A stretch of 7,736 bases of DNA, from the NCBI GenBank assembly GCA_033763355.1, contig JANRKT010000250.1, forward strand, positions 1 to 7,736, in the 5' to 3' direction. Within the stretch, counting starts at the first letter, position 1; each line of letters starts with the position of its first letter. This DNA comes from JANRKT01 sp033763355 (GTDB lineage Bacteria; Bacteroidota; Bacteroidia; Chitinophagales; Chitinophagaceae). Position numbers and translations under genes: made by a program. The notes under the pieces are model-generated. The model had not been told where the DNA came from. It worked only from the letters and a program-made list of their open reading frames with translations, and did no database searches. Shown here in pieces: positions 6,180-7,736 of this stretch.

Positions 6180-6209
6180 CAAAGTTATAAAAATTCCGGG
6201 GTTTTCAAA
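6180..6209 (-). promoter_or_regulatory. Bacteroidota-type promoter of the MarR/acyl-CoA dehydrogenase operon
   Basis: On the - strand, TTTG (6209-6206) is followed after 18 bases by TAACTTTG (6187-6180). This matches the -33 TTTG and -7 TAnnTTTG consensus used by the primary sigma factor of Bacteroidota. Transcription would begin about 5-7 bases further, inside the palindrome, giving a leader of under 20 bases before the ATG at 6157. Confidence 0.7.
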
Positions 6210-6246
6210 TTTATTTTTGGAGTATTAATCCGGCACCCCTGTAATG

Positions 6247-6277
6247 TCTGCGGGCCGCAGAAGATATTTATAATCTT
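6247..6277. repeat. Two adjoining inverted repeats in the divergent intergenic region
   Basis: TCTGCGG (6247-6253) and CCGCAGA (6255-6261) form a perfect 7-bp palindrome around one base. Directly joined to it, AAGAT (6261-6265) and ATCTT (6273-6277) form a second inverted repeat. The site lies between the - strand MarR promoter and the + strand hydrolase gene. There is no T-run to suggest a terminator, so a protein binding site is possible. No convincing promoter for the hydrolase gene was found: TATTTTAG at 6336-6343 misses the consensus at one position and has no -33 partner. Confidence 0.35.
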
Positions 6278-6353
6278 ACCCGCTTAAGCCACAAACAATT
6301 CCCGGGTCATTTCTTTAAAGATTCTTTTTCCTGCGTATTTTAGGGACGAAACC

Positions 6354-7187
6354 ATGACCTCCCATTACATTACATACCGGCAATCAAGGATACATTACAG
6401 GAAAATAGGATCAGGTCATAATATATCAGTTTGTTTTCACGGGTTTGGTGAATTTGCAGCAACATTTGACCAGGTTAAAGATCATTTGCCCGAACAGATC
6501 ACTTTACTTTCTATTGACCTCCCCTTTCATGGAGAAACGATATGGAACGAAGGCCTTGACTTTACACCTGATGAACTTCTCTGCATCATCAATGCTCTCC
6601 CTGAAATAAAAGAGGATATGTTTGGGGTGATTGGCTACAGCATGGGCGGAAGGGTTGCACTTTCATTGTTTCAGTTTATTCCTGCGAGGATAACGCATAT
6701 TTTACTGATGGCCCCGGATGGATTAAAAGTAAACTTCTGGTATTGGTTTGCTACACAAACCAGTGCAGGGAACCGGCTTTTCAACTATACGATGAGGCGC
6801 CCGGGGTGGTTTGTGAACATGCTTGCTTTGCTCAAAAAAACAGGGCTGGCCAATGAAAGTATCAGCAAGTTTGTAAATAAATATCTTGATGATAAAGTAA
6901 CGAGGGAAAAAATATATACCATATGGACGGTAATGCGGAAATTTAAACCTGCGCTGAAAAAAATAAAACAACTGGTAAAAGAAAAAAATATCCCATTTAA
7001 AATAGTATATGGCAGGTATGACCACATTATCCGTTACCATACAGGCCTCAGCTTTGCACAGGATATAAAAGAGCATTGTGAAATTGTAATACTGGACTGC
7101 GGCCACCAGGTATTACACAGGAAAAATGCAGAACAGATTGCATGGGCCCTTCACCAGAACATCAGCCATCTAAAAGTTTTATCTTAA
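6354..7187 (+). CDS. Alpha/beta hydrolase
   Basis: The product has 277 residues, the usual size for a single-domain alpha/beta hydrolase, with no signal peptide or membrane segment visible. The oxyanion-loop motif is HGFGE (29-33) and the nucleophile elbow is GYSMGG (94-99) with Ser96. The acid is probably Asp223 in YGRYDHI (219-225) and the base His251 in DCGHQVL (248-254), so the triad is complete. A cap region of about 120-200 is rich in aromatic and basic residues (FWYWF at 128-132, many Lys and Arg at 195-212), which may suit a lipid-like or membrane-surface substrate; this is speculative. Esterase, lipase, thioesterase or acyltransferase-type activity are all possible and the substrate cannot be assigned. 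The glycosyltransferase gene starts 3 bases after its stop, which implies co-transcription. A weak GGGA lies about 8 bases before the ATG. Confidence 0.88.
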   Translation: MTSHYITYRQSRIHYRKIGSGHNISVCFHGFGEFAATFDQVKDHLPEQITLLSIDLPFHGETIWNEGLDFTPDELLCIINALPEIKEDMFGVIGYSMGGRVALSLFQFIPARITHILLMAPDGLKVNFWYWFATQTSAGNRLFNYTMRRPGWFVNMLALLKKTGLANESISKFVNKYLDDKVTREKIYTIWTVMRKFKPALKKIKQLVKEKNIPFKIVYGRYDHIIRYHTGLSFAQDIKEHCEIVILDCGHQVLHRKNAEQIAWALHQNISHLKVLS

Positions 7188-7190
7188 CAC

Positions 7191-7736
7191 ATGCTGCTCG
7201 TTTTCCTTACCATAATGTTGTGCTTCCTTTATTCACTTCTCATTTTGTATTACAGAAAATCATGGAGTGATATCCCGGATTTTATCTCTTCAAATGATGC
7301 ACATCCCCGCACCAGCATAACAGTGATTATACCTGCACGCAATGAAGAGAAAAATATTCCGGCCTGCATTCAATCGCTTATGCTGCAAACTTACCCGCAC
7401 CATTTGTGGGAAGCAATTATTGTTGATGACCATTCAACGGACCGGACAGCAGAAATTGTTCAATCCGTAAAAAAAGAAAACATTTCTGTTATTTCACTTC
7501 AGCATGTCTTAAACAGTAAAGAGATTATTGCAGCACATAAAAAAAGAGGCATTGAGGCCGGCATTAAAAAAGCTGCCGGTGAATTAATTGTTACTACTGA
7601 TGCCGACTGCACATTTTATCCCGGCTGGTTGCATACTATCGCATCGTTTTATCAGCAATACAAACCTTCTTTCATAGCAGCGCCTGTTGCATTTACCAAT
7701 GAAAATTCTTTTTTAAAGATCTTTCAGTCGCTTGAC
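7191..7736 (+). CDS. Family 2 glycosyltransferase, membrane-anchored (3' end outside window)
   Basis: The frame opens at ATG 7191 and stays open for 182 codons to the window edge. Residues 2-21 are a hydrophobic anchor (LLVFLTIMLCFLYSLLILYY), followed by a basic YRKSW. The GT-A domain starts with TSITVIIPARNEEKNI (41-56), the nucleotide-binding opening of family GT2. It continues with IIVDDHSTDRT (76-86), where D79 and D80 contact the nucleotide sugar, and VTTDADC (134-140), the metal-binding DxD (D137, D139). The acceptor-side motifs lie outside the window. The N-terminal helix plus this domain resembles processive or polyprenyl-type GT2 enzymes that act at the inner face of the cytoplasmic membrane, with further helices expected downstream. 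The product could be an exopolysaccharide, glycolipid or glycan primer. The tight linkage with the preceding hydrolase suggests a shared pathway, perhaps cell-surface glycan or lipid modification. Confidence 0.9.
   Translation, partial: MLLVFLTIMLCFLYSLLILYYRKSWSDIPDFISSNDAHPRTSITVIIPARNEEKNIPACIQSLMLQTYPHHLWEAIIVDDHSTDRTAEIVQSVKKENISVISLQHVLNSKEIIAAHKKRGIEAGIKKAAGELIVTTDADCTFYPGWLHTIASFYQQYKPSFIAAPVAFTNENSFLKIFQSLD

Noticed and set aside
6723..7106. Aromatic-rich - strand frames opposite the alpha/beta hydrolase.
   Set aside because: The + strand carries a complete hydrolase with its triad; the antisense frames are composition artefacts.

Overview
The window looks like chromosomal DNA from a member of the Bacteroidota, most likely close to Chitinophagaceae. 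This is inferred from moderate GC content (low 40s by eye), start codons without Shine-Dalgarno sequences, a TTTG/TAnnTTTG-type promoter, and the character of the proteins. No mobile element, CRISPR array, tRNA or rRNA was seen. Both ends cut through genes.

Left part (1-2396). The 3' end of a histidine-kinase-like ATPase domain is followed on the + strand by a small nucleoside-2-deoxyribosyltransferase-like protein. Facing them on the - strand is a tight gene pair. An exported N-acetylmuramoyl-L-alanine amidase (SH3-like, AMIN-like and Amidase_3 regions) is followed 9 bases later by a Dabb (stress-responsive A/B barrel) protein with a twin-arginine-like N-terminus. The pair suggests envelope work.

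Middle (2397-3889). An orphan protein with seven predicted membrane segments and a charged cytoplasmic tail is preceded by a 9-bp inverted repeat. After it comes a 587-base stretch between long genes. This holds a palindromic repeat-like patch, a strong terminator, a 36-residue single-pass membrane protein gene on the - strand, and a second hairpin that can serve as the terminator of the next operon.

Right part (3890-7736). A MarR-family regulator and a roughly 600-residue acyl-CoA dehydrogenase form a - strand operon. Its promoter and a perfect 16-bp palindromic operator candidate can be read directly upstream of the MarR start. This suggests fatty-acid beta-oxidation under autoregulated, ligand-responsive repression. 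Divergent from it are an alpha/beta hydrolase and, 3 bases later, a membrane-anchored family 2 glycosyltransferase that runs off the window.

Most genes are recognisable housekeeping or accessory families. The parts least explained by known families are the 36-residue membrane protein with its flanking hairpins, the seven-helix orphan, the exported Dabb protein paired with an amidase, and the degenerate kinase domain.
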